Origin: Todiramphus chloris collaris
Taxonomy: Eukaryota; Chordata; Aves; Coraciiformes; Alcedinidae
Length of the DNA stretch: 64,000 bases
Reading direction: 5' to 3'
NCBI GenBank assembly: GCA_025345505.1
Contig: JANVCC010000018.1
Coordinates: 37,439,203-37,503,202, forward strand
Below, in pieces: positions 24,655 through 37,302 of this stretch. Each line of letters opens with the position of its first letter. The stretch's first letter is position 1. The notes below the pieces were generated by a model. The model was not told where the DNA came from and did not search any database. It was given only the letters and a program-made list of their open reading frames with translations. The position numbers and the translations under genes are program-made.

Positions 24655-25530
24655 TTCACAACAGTGCAAAACAGTGAGTTCCACAATTCAGTTAAATATT
24701 GTATGAAAAAGCACCCCATTTGTTTGCTTAAAACCTGCTTCCTAGTAACCTTATTAGATGTCCACAGTCTTTGTATTGTGAGAAAAATCAATTTCTTTTC
24801 CCTATTAATTTTCACTGGAGCACCAGTTTTGTGTATGCTTCTAGCAGAGTCCCATGTCATCTTCTTTTTCCTTGCTGAAATACCTAAAGCTACATTTTTT
24901 CTGCTCTCAAAATAAGCTGATCTATATCTCCTATCTCTGTAGTTTTTGAATTTATTGTATTTTTAAGCTGGGATGACTGCCACTGCAAGCAATATTGAGG
25001 ATGCATTTATATGCTTTTATATGACAGCATAATGATGTTTCCTATTTTGCTCTTTTTTCCCAAGATGAAGAAAAGAGTTTGCATGCCCAAACACTTGCCT
25101 ACTCTTTCTAGCCACACTACCTAGACTAATAAAAGGTATAAAATCCAAATATACAATCATTTTTTACTCTACTGCACCAATCATAATACTGACCACGTGC
25201 CTAATAGTCTACTTGCCTTTCTGAGTGTCTCTGAGCACCGAGTGATATTTTCAGGCAACTAGTCACATAGACATCAAGAGCTCTTCTCTGGCTCAGAAAT
25301 AGATTAGAGGCCGTAGATGGGTATGCATGGACAAGACAATTTTCTCCTTGTGCTTGACTTTGCTTTTATTTGCACTCAATTTCACCTACAAGCTCATTGC
25401 CCACTTATTTAGTGTGCTGGTGACAATTTTTGCAATCAGCTTTAGATTTGACTATCCTGATTTATTTTGTGATATCTTGAGGCCAGGTAGCACATATTGC
25501 TACTTCTTTTCCATCAGTATGTTGAACCAA
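24655..25530 (-). mobile_element. ancient CR1/L3-like LINE fossil, minus strand
   Basis: Read on the plus strand, this follows in order the antisense text of old CR1 elements of the kind common in turtles and crocodilians. The landmarks are 'cttaaaacctgcttcctagt' (24729-24748), 'cttgtattgtgagaaa' type sequence at 24770-24785, 'gctgggatgactgccactgc' (24968-24987), 'gcatttatatgc' near 25004-25016, 'tagatttgactatcctgatt' (25443-25462) and 'atgttgaacc' (25519-25528). Spacing is roughly kept, with a local insertion around 25090-25190. Divergence is far greater than in the other CR1 copies, which suggests an insertion ancestral to birds. The call rests on remembered consensus text and both edges are approximate. 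Confidence 0.62.
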
Positions 25531-28500
25531 ACGTGGAGCTGTCTGAAGATGAAAATTGTGCGTACACAATCCAAACATGTTGTTGGATTCGAGATCTGGG
25601 CTCTGAAAACATCCCCTTTAAGTTCCTCCTAAGTAACAGAAGGGTTGAATGGGAGTGGCTGTTTTTCACAGCCAAAAAAGCAGTTATCTCTTCCATACTG
25701 GATCCAGGAAATGAGGCAGGTTTATGCAGCCTCCACCACATCAGAGCCTTCTATAATGCTGGTTGCAAGGTATTTGTATGGTGGATAATGGCAGGTTGGC
25801 TAAAGAGATGGGAAGTCTCAACACAGCCAGACTAATGATAGGTAGTAAAAATTCAGACAGCTGGAGATTGAATTTTAGATTGGCTTTGAGAAATTAAATG
25901 AGTTCAATGGCTGTTCTACCATTTGGAAAACTGTAACACATTACTGGATGAACCGGAAGAAACATTTCAGGGTCTAAAAATAGGATACATATACCACTCC
26001 TTCTGCTTCCCCTGGAGTGCTGAGAACATTCAGTACTTATTAAAGAAGGCATTAAAAATAAGTTGAGATTTGCATATTCCTTTCTATGTTTTCCCTTTTG
26101 AAAAATGCCAGAATAACCATTTATAGCTGTTCTTCTTGTTAGGAGCCAGACGACAGCAGAAAATGAAAAGGGGGGATATACCCTTTGCTAGGCCACACAG
26201 CTTACCACTGTAGTGGGGTCTGGCAGTTCCTTTTCTGCACCTGGCCATGAAACCTCATTCTCAGCCTGACCATTTCTCAGTAGCTTTCCTGCCACAAACC
26301 CAGGAACTGGCAAGTTCTTGAGGCCGTGACTTTGGAAGAGAGAGAAATCTTGTGTTCCAGACAAAAGGCAAAGAGGACGATTACTGGGTGATATTTCTAT
26401 AAGTCACAAGAAAGTCATTCCCAAGGATTTTCTTCTGGTTTGTGCTACAGAGGTCTAAACTGCATCTGCACCAGCTAGCCCAGAGATGCTGGTCACCACA
26501 GCAAACTATTATTATTAGTGCATGTCAAAATGTCCAGGAAAGCTTCCAGAGAATTCACCTGTAAAATCTGATAGACAGCATAACCAGCATCAACTGCATC
26601 TGCATGTTAGCTAAAGTCTTGTGGCTTATGTTTGCCTCGAATGTTCTTGCATTCAGTGTGGTGCAATGCAGAGAAGATCTGAGGATATGCATATGACTTC
26701 CCACAGAGAATTTAACACAGCCAAGAAGAGCAGGTCTTTCGTGAATTTGTACTTTCAAGTCCTGGAAAACGTCTTTTCATTTCCCAGCAATCTGTGTTTT
26801 GATTGATTTATATTTGTGGAGGTGAGTGTTATTATTTTTCTTCTGCAGATATTTTGTTGGCATGCAAAGGCTCCTATTGAAGTTGAATTCCCCATCAGAC
26901 CTGCAGGGCTGAACAGAACAGCTTTGACTTTGTGCAGTCTGCTTGCTCCATGGCCTCTAAGGAGCATTTTAGGTTTCAAGGGATGTAACTATATCTCATC
27001 AAAGTGCTGATGCTGGGGTTAATGGAGGTGGGCTGGCTGTATTGTGTGTATCACTGGAGGCCAGATGAAGCAACACTGGAAAATGAAAGGAGTGGAAATT
27101 TTAACAAGAAAACTACTACTGATTCTTTCTCACTTTGTGGTCCTTTTTGAATCAAAAATGAATTTCTCATACAACAAGGGCCTGCTAACTCTTTTAGCAA
27201 GCACAGTGAGTCTGCAGGAACACATAGTTTGTATGCACAAAATCCTGTATTGTGTAAACATTAGGATATTTCCACAGGCTCATATCTGTAAGTATTTCTT
27301 TAGATAAGAAGTCACTGCTCTATTTTAAGGTGTGCCACTGAATATAAGGGAGATTGAATTCCAAAACAGAAGAAAGAATGGTAAAATATAACTTACCAAT
27401 AAGTTGTATTTAATTTTAGGGGTACCCAATTGTGGAGTTTTGTATCCTGGAATGGTTCTATTTTTATATTCAAGGACAGGATTAAATAAAGTTGATGAAA
27501 AGCCCTGGGTTCTGCACCAAGTACCCTGGCCTACATGCTCACAACTGCCCCAGTCCTTGCCCAGCAGCTCCTACCTTCACGCAGTCTCTCGTGTGTAGGG
27601 CATTTTCTTGGTAGGAAGAAATGGGTGTTTGAAGCACCTCTGTCTAAAGCTGATCTCATTCCCAGCTAAGGGTGCCAAGACATTACAGTTATCCTCCTTA
27701 AACCATCTTTCATAAGAAGACTGAGCAGCCTTGCACCTACCCAAGTCAGAGAGCCAAAAACAAAACAGGAATTTGAGTCTCCACTGGGAACCAGGCAATG
27801 AAATTAAAGCCTGTGTCTGAAATTCTTCAACAGAGCTACATATTAGCAGCTAATTTTTTTATTCTAAATGGCAAATGCTTTCAAATCTCCTGTAGCCTCT
27901 GCTTTCACAGCTTTTTAAAATTAAATAACTAAAACAAAAGAGACAGAAAACACTAAATGTCCTGCATTTAGTAAAACTGCACATGTTTGAAGTAAATTAG
28001 CAACATTTCCCTGCAGATACTCTTTCTACTTTATTCTATATAAAATGCTGAACAACATAAAATTTCCCTTGGTATTACAAGGTCTTTTGGCATTTGCAAA
28101 GGATTTGCAGGCAAGCTGTTAAACAATGATATTTTCCTTTGTAATTGGTTTTAAAAAATCATTCCCTCTGTTTGTGTATCAGAGGCAGACAGAAAAGAAA
28201 ATTTCTAGATGTAAAATTGAAAGGACCTTGGTAGTATGGATTGAAACCTCAATGCTGCCACAACAGTGTCATATTTGAGGCTGATGGCAGACATCACTAA
28301 AACATCTCTCCAAAGCCAGTGAATTTTCAGAGTACAGAAGAAAGGGATTACTAAAATTGGAGTAAAACTTTCTATCCCTCCCTTACATGCAGTTAGTATA
28401 CTGTGTATAATAGCTGTGCTGGTACTCTCCTAGCAGCTACTAGTAAATGTCATAGGTAAAAAAGATCAGTGAATGCGTGATATGAGGAATATATACTTAC

Positions 28501-31500
28501 TTAGAATTACAATTTTTTTAGATAAAAAGATCATCTGCTGTGTCAAAAGTCTCTTGATATTTGAGTAATGACTCCCTTAAGGGCTATTACTGCGTATCTT
28601 GTATAACCCATATACATGTGCTACAAAGAAACATTTGTAAGGCGAATCCATGAAAGAAAACATTATTTATTTTCTGAAAGGTTTCAAGGCTGCAGAAAAC
28701 CACTATCTACACCACAAATTACATCAGTGGTTTCTAGCCTAGTGTGGCCTGTGGACTGCTGCCAGCCTGTAATGTCTCTCCCAGATGACCACACACAGTC
28801 CTCGCTGTGCTGCATAATTGAAGACACTGCTGATGTGGTTTCCATCTCTCTGTGTGCTACTTACTGCACCTTGGAGGGTCTCTGCTGAAAACCACTGCCA
28901 TAACACCAGTGGTTATTGAGCTATTTTGAAATCTTGAAAATCATAGTCCCTATTCTTCATTTGACCCCCAGTCTCATAAAGACCTCCGCTATAAGCAATC
29001 CCTCTGGTAAGGAAATTTTACAGTGCAGAAAGCCAAGAACATGCCATTGCAGTTTCTTAGAGTATCAGCATCAGAAATGGTTTTCCCCTTCTGAGTTGGA
29101 CGAGTACAAAGCAGACTCTGAGTGATGTGTGTCTGCAGTAATACTTCCATTGAATTAAATCACTAGGCCTGGTGCAAGCGCTACACCTGAACTAGTTTTT
29201 AACTTCGGAGTTTTGGTTGACTGTGGTTCTAAAATGGGGCCAAGCACATGAAAGAATGAAAATCATTTTACTCATGTGCTATATATATATGCATAATGCC
29301 ATGCTTGCAATCCTGCCTACATAGAGACAGCTGAATGCTTTCTCCTCAGCAATTCAGAATTCCTGAATTGTCGGGAATTCAGTTGTCACAAACCCCAACA
29401 ACAAACATGCAGAAACAGTCACTCTTGCAAACTGGCAGGAGATGCTGCTGCTGGAGACATCAGATACAGGAGGCAGTGGCCGCAGGGTGACCCTTCCTTT
29501 TCCTCTCCATGTGTCCAGCTGGCCTGACACTCTTGCTTTAAGCTAATGGCACCATGCCGAGCACACATCACACCTTGGGATGAGCTATGAGTTAGGCCAG
29601 AACTTGAGTAGAAGTGCAGCGAATGTTAATTCGTGGCATATCCCTGCCAAAGCCCTGTCCCTATCCCTGCTTGCATCCATCCCCTAGCCCAGCTATTGAA
29701 CCCATAGGTGCTGCAGCCCCAGACGGAGTCCAGGCTGGATGGCACCAGCAGCTGATGAGGCAGGAGGATGAGTATGCCTGTGGCTCAACACTTTATCTCT
29801 GCATAGCAAATGCATCCCCATATCGACACACATTACCTTCAAAGGTGGGGGTCTTCCTCAGTGCTGAGACCATCATCCCCATTTCTCCCAGAGGATGTGG
29901 CTCTCTGGTCTCATGGTGACTTTGCTGCCACCATCGTTGCTGGCCTCTGGTCCCATACTGAGGTGGATGCAGAGGTCCCACCAGCTGTAGCTGTACCCTG
30001 TACATCCCCACAGTCACTGGGGAGGAGGCTGGAGAGGCCATTGCCCCCACACCAATGAAGCCAGCCTCAAGGGGAGCACCCAGAGTGGTGACAGGGATGC
30101 ATAAAGCACAGGGGCTGTGAGTACCACCCTGCAAACACCAGGAAAAGGCAAGCGTGGGCTCCCTCTGACATCTGGGTATTTACTGTCTGCACGTGGTTGC
30201 CATCGCTGCCGTGTTCAGGGGACTCGTGGCAGCAGCGTTGTGCAAATGTTAATTAAATTGATACCAGCTTTTATGTGTCAAGCTGATAAGGTGGGCTGGC
30301 GGTGCTCTAAATTTACATTCGTCGGGAGCTGTTGGAGAAGACAAACACATATGGTGTCACGCTGATGGATCTTGCAGCACCACCTGAACTTTCAAAGTGG
30401 TGTCGGTCTGTGGTTAATGGGCTGAATACATAATGTGAGACAGCCCTGCTAACAGCAGCAGTGTTGTTATATGTCAATAGTAACAACTGGTCGAGGCTTG
30501 AGCAGGTAACACTCCTGCCATACACGTGTGGGGTGTGTTCAGAAAAGGGAAATGCATGAGATGACACTGCTTTAAGTAGGTAAAGAATATAAAGGTAGAA
30601 ACCTCACCCTAAACAAACAAAAAAACCTACCCTACATCAATAGAAAATCTGATGGAGTTTGACTTTTTGACTGTGTTTTTGTCCAAGATTGACTGATTTG
30701 GGCTTTTTCCTGAGCAGTTGTGTCATTACTTTAAAATATGACCTGAGGATTTTATGCATCTTGGTTTTTTTCAGAAGGTGTCTCTGTTGTTATACCCCAT
30801 CTTTATGCTTGCATCAGTTTTGTGGAGCACCTGAGGCTGGGTGCCTTAGGCAGCTTCTGCAGATTGAATTTACTGAACGTGCTTCACATTGTGCCTTAGC
30901 TGAGCACACAGAATGTTCATGCTCCTTGGAGAGGCTGTCCGGAGAGAAAAATGTGGAAATACAAGTGAATGAAACAAAGAAAGAACGGTAGGAAGACAAA
31001 TCTTCAATTTGCAGAGGACTCATGTACTCCTTTGTACGCTTTATTGAAAAGTCGAGTAGCTTGGAGTTTCCAGAGAGTCAGCAGTTAAGGTTCATAAACG
31101 TAGTCAGCTGCCCTTCTAAATCTGGTCTTTGGCACTCAGTGATGCGAAGTTTATGTTGGATTTGTGTATCCAGGCCCTTTTGGTCCTTTTTGGTGCCCCT
31201 TTTTTGTTCTCAGAAGAATAGTACTTATATCTACAGACATGTGTTAGTGCTTCTTTGAGACAGTGGCCTTTCTGTTGTCTACACTTTCCCTTCTGTTCAA
31301 AAACAACCTATAGTTTGGATGGGAAATATTATCTTTTTTAATCTGATTTATAGCACTATGCTAATCTGTTACAAACTGAGTTTTTCATACATTTTTACAT
31401 TTCAGAATTTCTACTAGCACCCATAATTATTACAGCTCTAATTATTGTGTCATTTGAACGTTTTTATTTCCATTTTGGCATAATTGGCTACTTGATTGTA

Positions 31501-31800
31501 AAATACTTTCTTTATGATCATATTTGCTCTGATAGGGTCCTCTAACCCTCTACCAAGAAAAAGATGTTTTTCCTTTCTTCATTACTGCAATTATACCAGA
31601 AAAAAATAGCTCACTGAATGATATAAATGTTAGGGAATACTGGTCTCTGGAAAACCATTTGCCTCTTTTCCATCCACAGGAAAAAGTTAGTAGTTTGCTT
31701 GAAGGGATTTTAATTTTACATCAATGAAAAGCCCTGGTGCCAAATCATTCTTATGTGCAGGACTAGCTAACCCACTCTCACTGAAAGACCGAACTGCTGT
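25531..31800. other. 6.3 kb of unassigned non-coding sequence
   Basis: No transposable element or exon is recognised. It contains a short (TA)n run at 29280-29290 and a GC-richer stretch at about 29440-30120 without CpG-island character. Open frames reach only 113 codons (29793-30134, minus). Confidence 0.55.
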
Positions 31801-31878
31801 CAGATCATGATATGGGGACATCTGTGCAGATCATGACATGGTGATATACATACAGATCATGAAGGAGGGACATTTGTG
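31801..31878. repeat. 26-bp minisatellite, 3 units
   Basis: Three contiguous 26-bp units at 31801-31826, 31827-31852 and 31853-31878, each beginning 'cagatcatga'. Units 1 and 3 share 'gggaca' and end 'tgtg'; the middle unit has diverged ('tacata' end). There are no spacers, so this is not CRISPR-like. Confidence 0.93.
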
Positions 31879-32963
31879 TTGCCAAGTCTGTTTACAGCAG
31901 TTAAGGATCTGACCCACACTCAAGTGCAGCAATAGTGATGGGTCAACAAAGGACCTGGGTTTTGTGAACTGTATATTTACCAACTGAGAAGCCATTTAGC
32001 TCCTCAGGCAATTATTTTTCTGTTTGTTTTAAGATGGTCTGTGGGAAACAGCAAACGTTTGAAGTGTAGGACAAAGGGTTGGTAAACAGCCTGTGCTTCT
32101 GACAGCTTTGCCTGAATGGGATTTGCAGTGTTTCTCACCCTCTTGTTCTTCATTGGAAAGATCAAATCCTGACCCACTGGTTCTAGGATATTTCCCTGAA
32201 GCCTGAGAGGAGCTAAGGGACACTGAGCAATTGAAAAAAATTGGTCTGGAAAAGCAGAGACTTCTCCCACTGTAGCTGACAGAAGTACATTTACAGAGTG
32301 AGTAGACATGATTTATTGCACCATTTCATCATAAAGTAAACATAAAACTGACCATAGAAATTGCACCCTGAAATTGCCTCTTTATTGTCAGTCATTATAA
32401 AAGGCAGTGTACAGTTGCTAACACTAACTCAGACCTCTTCACAGTAGACATCTCATGTCAGATTGTGAGGATCCCCCCTCGCTAGGGACATGTTGCCCTG
32501 TGATGGGCATCTGAGCAAGGATTGTTGCTGGTTTTCCCCTTCTCCCAAGGATACCAGGATCTTTAGGTCACCTGGGCCTGATTGTGATGTAACACTGTTT
32601 TGTTTTATAATGCTCTCTGGCATATACATTATTCATAGGAGCAGTAACATACAGTGTATGATTTAAAGCTGGTAATTGCTCATCTGTATATTCTAGGGAA
32701 TCACCCTGTTATTTAAAATACTCTGAAGCTCCCAAGCAATATCTATTTTTTCTCTCAACTGGAAACAGATTTGGCCGATAAATGTATAGTTGCTGTAGCA
32801 TGCCAAAAGACACTTTAGCTGAGAGGAATCTTGTGATAGCAGAAGCAGAAATTCAATAATACATCTTAAATATAGGGCACAAATTCCCATCTAATATGAG
32901 GGCCAGATATAAAAAGGGTAAGATTTGAAATAGCTCATATTTTTGCTCGTATGAAGTTGGCCC
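31879..32963. other. unassigned non-coding sequence
   Basis: Unique, AT-rich sequence. The frame at 32004-32309 (minus, 101 codons) has no recognisable motif. Confidence 0.5.
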
Positions 32964-33072
32964 ATGGCATAAAATAGTCTGGGTTGGAAGGGACCCTTCA
33001 AGGTCATCTAGTCCAAACCCCCTACGATGAGAAGGAAAATCTTCAACTACATCAGGTTGCTCAGAGTCCCTT
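32964..33072 (-). mobile_element. CR1 LINE 3' tail scrap, minus strand
   Basis: Reads as the reverse complement of a CR1 3' UTR: 'agtctgggttggaagggacc' (32975-32994), 'catctagtccaaaccccct' and 'catcaggttgctcagag'. The outermost 8-bp tail is eroded to 'catggcataaaa'. About 110 bp remain. Confidence 0.88.
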
Positions 33073-36000
33073 GCTTGCATTCCTCATAGTACTAGAGGTG
33101 TTAAAAACAATGTTTCCACCCACTTGAGTAAAGCAGGCAGGGATTTATGGCACCTGCTAAACTCTCAGAAATTTTGGTTGTGATGACATTTCAGCTTTTA
33201 AAGTGGAAGTGCTTTCTGGCAGGAGCAGAACCACTGGAGACTAAGATCAGGCAGGCCAGTGAGGTGCCCAGGGACTTTTGACCTCCAGTATGTCCAGTAT
33301 GACAGAGCTACCCTCTAGCCCAATCAGAACACAAAGCAAGCTCTTGCAGACACTTCAGAGAAAAAAAAAAAAAAAAAAAAAATCATATGAATACATACAA
33401 ACATACTCAAATTAGGTTTTTTTGAAACTGGGGTAGCAGTGCTTGCATGAACCTGGCACACTAAAACTGGTCCGAAGTTGCAAAAGATTGTGGTTTTATC
33501 CCCCCTCCCTCACATGGGGTGAGGAGTTGGTTTCCTCAGCAGCATTATCCCACCTCAGGCTGCTCCTATCCATCTCATCTGGTTTCCATGAGAACCTGGG
33601 CAGCTGGCCCAGGGCAGCAGCCCCTGGGAGGAGAAGCAAACATGAGAGCAGGACGATTTGCTCCTCACCAGGCAGGGAGGCAAGAGGCCAGCCAGGGCAG
33701 TGAACACTCTGATGAGGGCAGTAACTGAACCTGAACTGAAAAAGGACATTGGTTCTTCAGACTGAAAAAAATCCCAAAAGAAAACACGTTCAATACAAAA
33801 AGTAGTTTGGTTAAGCAATTGTTGGCTACAGCCTAGTGGAAAATTGCCTAAATTAAGTCATATAAAGCAGGTGATCCTATACTCTGCTGGTAAATTATAA
33901 TCCTCTGGTGTCTGGCCTGGGAAATAATTTCCCTTCTTGAATGAGTTGGAGACAGTGGACTGTAGAACAGAAATGTACCTATTAGAAGCCACAGGGGAAG
34001 CTATTTATCTAGTATCAGAATTGTCTCCATGTTGCCTGAAGTACCTCCAGCTGTCTGAGAGAAACAGCAAGGATGGGATCTGCTTGGTGCAGTGGGGACA
34101 TCTCCACCCATGCATGTAGCCCTGCCACCATGGCAGAGGTGCCTGTGTCTTCCTGATTTAAATCTTTAAACAGCAGCACAAAGATATCCTAGTAGGACTG
34201 TGTGGGAATGATTTCTAAGGCTCGGTTTCTGGGGATAAGAGCCCATGAGAGCCATGTGTCCTGCACGTAGGGAGCTCCTGCACTGCTGTTTGCCTCTGAT
34301 GGGAACAAAAAAAAAAGTGCTTTAGGTAGGCTGCAGGGTTTTTCCATAAGGGAATGGAGGACAATGCAGAACTGGGGACTCTCTGAGGCCAGGGTTTTCC
34401 AGATACCTGCAGCACACCCACCTGTGGAAAATAAGAGGGAGAGATTTAGAAAGGGATGTATTAGAAACCAGCATGACATCCCAGCAATTATCAGGTCTTT
34501 CTTTTGTTTATTGCTGGGGCATGAAGTGTGCTGCTGCAGGTGTGCAGGGAGCACGTTTGGTACTACTGCTGCAAACCCCAAACTCCCTGTGTAGTTAAAC
34601 CTTGGATAGGCAATGCCAGCAAGTGCTGTCACAAATACAACATGAATGACAGTGGCACTGGATTTTTGTTGACACCAAGTTTGGAAGTAGTTATTTTAAA
34701 ATTAAATGAATGCTATAGACATCAAGAATTCTTAAAACACCCAAACCATTGTATCATTGGAAAGGTGGTATTTAGCTTAATACCACCACATTCTGTTTTA
34801 AGATCCCAGATAATACTTTTACAAAGTATGTCAAAGAGAAACTTTGAGAACTTTTAGACAAAACAAAAAATATTACATGAATTGTGAGTGAGCAAAATTT
34901 TTCCTAGATAAGCCATGCACTGCTTCAATAATTCTGTCCCCTCTACTAAGGTCTTTTGATGAGGTACAGGAACAGAAGTTATGTCTATATTAGGTGACAG
35001 ATCCATGTCCCTATCCTCTCTAAGAAATCAGGATAACTTCTTGATTACAGTACTTTAAAGATAATATTCACCTCCTTTGTCTTGCTGCTTCTTAGGACTG
35101 CATTGAAAGAGCACAAATCAGTGACAACATAGGAATATATCCAGTTCAGTCCATGTGCAAGACCACTGACTGCTATGCCAGGCAAGGACCTGGATGGACT
35201 GATAGGCTGTCTCAGTGAGCTCATATTCAACCAGGGACATGTATGTAGTGTGCTCCTGACAACTCTCCTTGGAATCTTCAGAGGTGGTGTTACCACCTGT
35301 CTGCCAGACCTCAGAAAACTGATGACTCTAAGGTTGCTAGTAAAAGAGTGGTATTCACAGAAGCATGAATGCCTAGATTGAAAGTGTGAATTACTGAGAA
35401 ACCTTCAGGGAATGTGGCTGCATTAGCAAATAGTTCTATACAGTGTGAGTGAGTCAGGGGAGTGAAGCAGCTGGTGATGAGTCCTCACATCCACACTGCT
35501 GGTGTTTTTGTGCTTTCCCTTTGGACTAGATTTTGTCTAGTCCCTTGGAGGACAAAACACTCCAGTATATGTTGAAGCTTTCCATGGTGCTGGTCATTGC
35601 TTTGGGCCTTCATGTTCCCAACCAGTGGGAGAACAGCTGGCACCTCTGAGCAGAGCTTCCAAACTTGTGCCTCTGAAAGAAATCTGCTGTGATTCCACCA
35701 AAACTTCACAAATGTGCAGGAAGATGGAGATCTGGGAGAATCCCTTCTAAAAAGCACTGCAACTGTAAGCAAAAGCCTCAATGAAAATACAGGTACAGAA
35801 GACCATGTAAACATTTATGATATCATCTAGAAAATATTTATTGGTGTCATCTTAAATTGTTCTAACTAGATGGAGAAGAAGATTGTCTGTTGGAGGCCTA
35901 GTTTATCTTTCTGTATATCCTCCTAGTAGCAAACAGGTTTATTTTTAACGTTTTTCTGACTTTGTGCAACTTGTTGACATAATAGCTATGTATGACATAG

Positions 36001-37165
36001 TTGTCAAACTACATGAAAGTAAAAATTACTTGTGCTTGATCTTCACAAGGTTTTACACTAAGATGGTGAACTTCAGGTAGAGATATCACTAGGAAAAAAC
36101 CCCCATTTTTTATAGCAAAGATATGGAGTACATATTTTACAGTGCTTTAACACAGAGTATTGTCTAATAAAAACAACTACTTGTACAGGTTTCTTTTTAT
36201 CCCCTTAATGAACCAGTAATTAAGATTATTTATTTAGGGAAAAAAAAAATTAGGTTCCATTCCCCTGCTAGTGGCACAAATTCTGACTCAGCAATATAAA
36301 CTAGATTGAATGCAGCTATTTCCATTGATTTAACTCAATCTAGCCTAATTTTCTTGGATATTTCTTAGCTGAGCTAAAGCATTTCCACGAGATATAAATT
36401 GGGCTGTTGTAAACCAAACAGTCATTACTGAAATTTATTAGTCACTCTGTCACAGTTAAATGTGTGCAAATTTCTTCAGCGTAGCTCAGGATATAAAGCT
36501 GTTGAGCAGAAGAAATAAGAGAACTCAAAAAGAATAAAAAAGAAAGTGAGAAAAAGGAGAATGACCAATCCTTAATGTTGAAGCTTGTTTCTAAGAAGCT
36601 GAACAAGGAATGCTAACCTAAATCCATGGAACATGCAGGGTTTGCATGTTCTCATAAGATTATACAAATATTTATAAACCTAAATTTACTCAACTTGTTC
36701 AGTAGTATTTTGTATGCAGCCAAATGGCATTCAGTCAAATCCAACATGTTGTTGATTAATCATCTGCTGGAAAATTGCTTGTAAGTGTATTTCTGAGGTT
36801 TGGTACCACAACGCTGACCCTACCTTCTGGTTTATACATGTTTCCAAAAATAATAATGCTACTGCTGCTGCTTCTTTTTATTAACCCAGACACAGTCCTG
36901 GAAAGCTAAACATGACAGCACAGCAAAGAATTATGAACAGTCTTAAATAGTTTTTATAAAAAGCTAAAAATAGATAGTCATATCTGCCAAAATATAAATA
37001 AATCATCTTAGAGGTGACAGATGAAACACTCAGATATTTAGAATGGTTTCTCTGTTATCCATTCATATGAATTGTTGGTGTATTTAAATTTTAGCTTCCT
37101 TTTGATGTGCAGAGCTTGATGTCTGCAGGGTTTGATAAACAAGGAGGAACATCCTGATGCGTGCT
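33073..37165. other. 4.1 kb of unassigned non-coding sequence
   Basis: Apart from the A22 tract, nothing is recognised. The minus frame at 34189-34632 (147 codons) is long but motif-free and overlaps an equally open plus frame, so it is read as chance. A weak 9-bp inverted pair ('ctagattga' with 'tcaatctag') lies near 36301-36345. Confidence 0.55.
33361..33382 (+). repeat. poly(A) tract, 22 A
   Basis: An uninterrupted run of 22 A. The sequence upstream (33230-33360) does not resemble a SINE, a LINE or a coding mRNA that I know, and no target-site duplication was found, so a retroposed origin cannot be claimed. Confidence 0.9.
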
Positions 37166-37302
37166 TCAGAGACACTGTGAAGTATCCATCCTTGGAGATG
37201 TTACAAATCTGATTGGACAGAGTCCTGAACAACCTGTAATAATTGACCTTGCCTGGACAGGAGGATTAGACTAAACCGTCTCCAGATGTTCCTCCCAAAC
37301 TT
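37166..37302 (+). mobile_element. diverged CR1 LINE 3' fragment, plus strand
   Basis: The last ORF2 codons and 3' UTR of a CR1 are recognisable: 'agtatccatccttggagatg' (37181-37200), 'gaacaacctgtaataattgacc' (core), 'ggacaggaggattagacta' and 'ccgtctccagatgttcctccc' (core 37278-37297). It then runs into a T-rich stretch with no 8-bp tail. Substitutions are many, so this is an older copy. Confidence 0.78.

Noticed and set aside
25327..25632. 101-codon hydrophobic plus-strand frame that looks like a membrane protein
   Set aside because: Most of it is the antisense of the old CR1-like fossil. Its hydrophobicity comes from T-rich antisense DNA.
29614..30134. GC-richer block as a possible CpG island or promoter
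   Set aside because: CpG dinucleotides are sparse and there is no supporting frame or exon.
31801..31878. Possible CRISPR-like repeats
   Set aside because: The 26-bp units are contiguous with no spacers, and the DNA is vertebrate.
33230..33382. Retroposed gene or SINE ending in the A22 tract
   Set aside because: The upstream sequence matches nothing I recognise and has no flanking duplication. The A run may be a simple repeat.
34189..34632. 147-codon minus-strand frame
   Set aside because: It has no recognisable domain and overlaps equally open frames on both strands.
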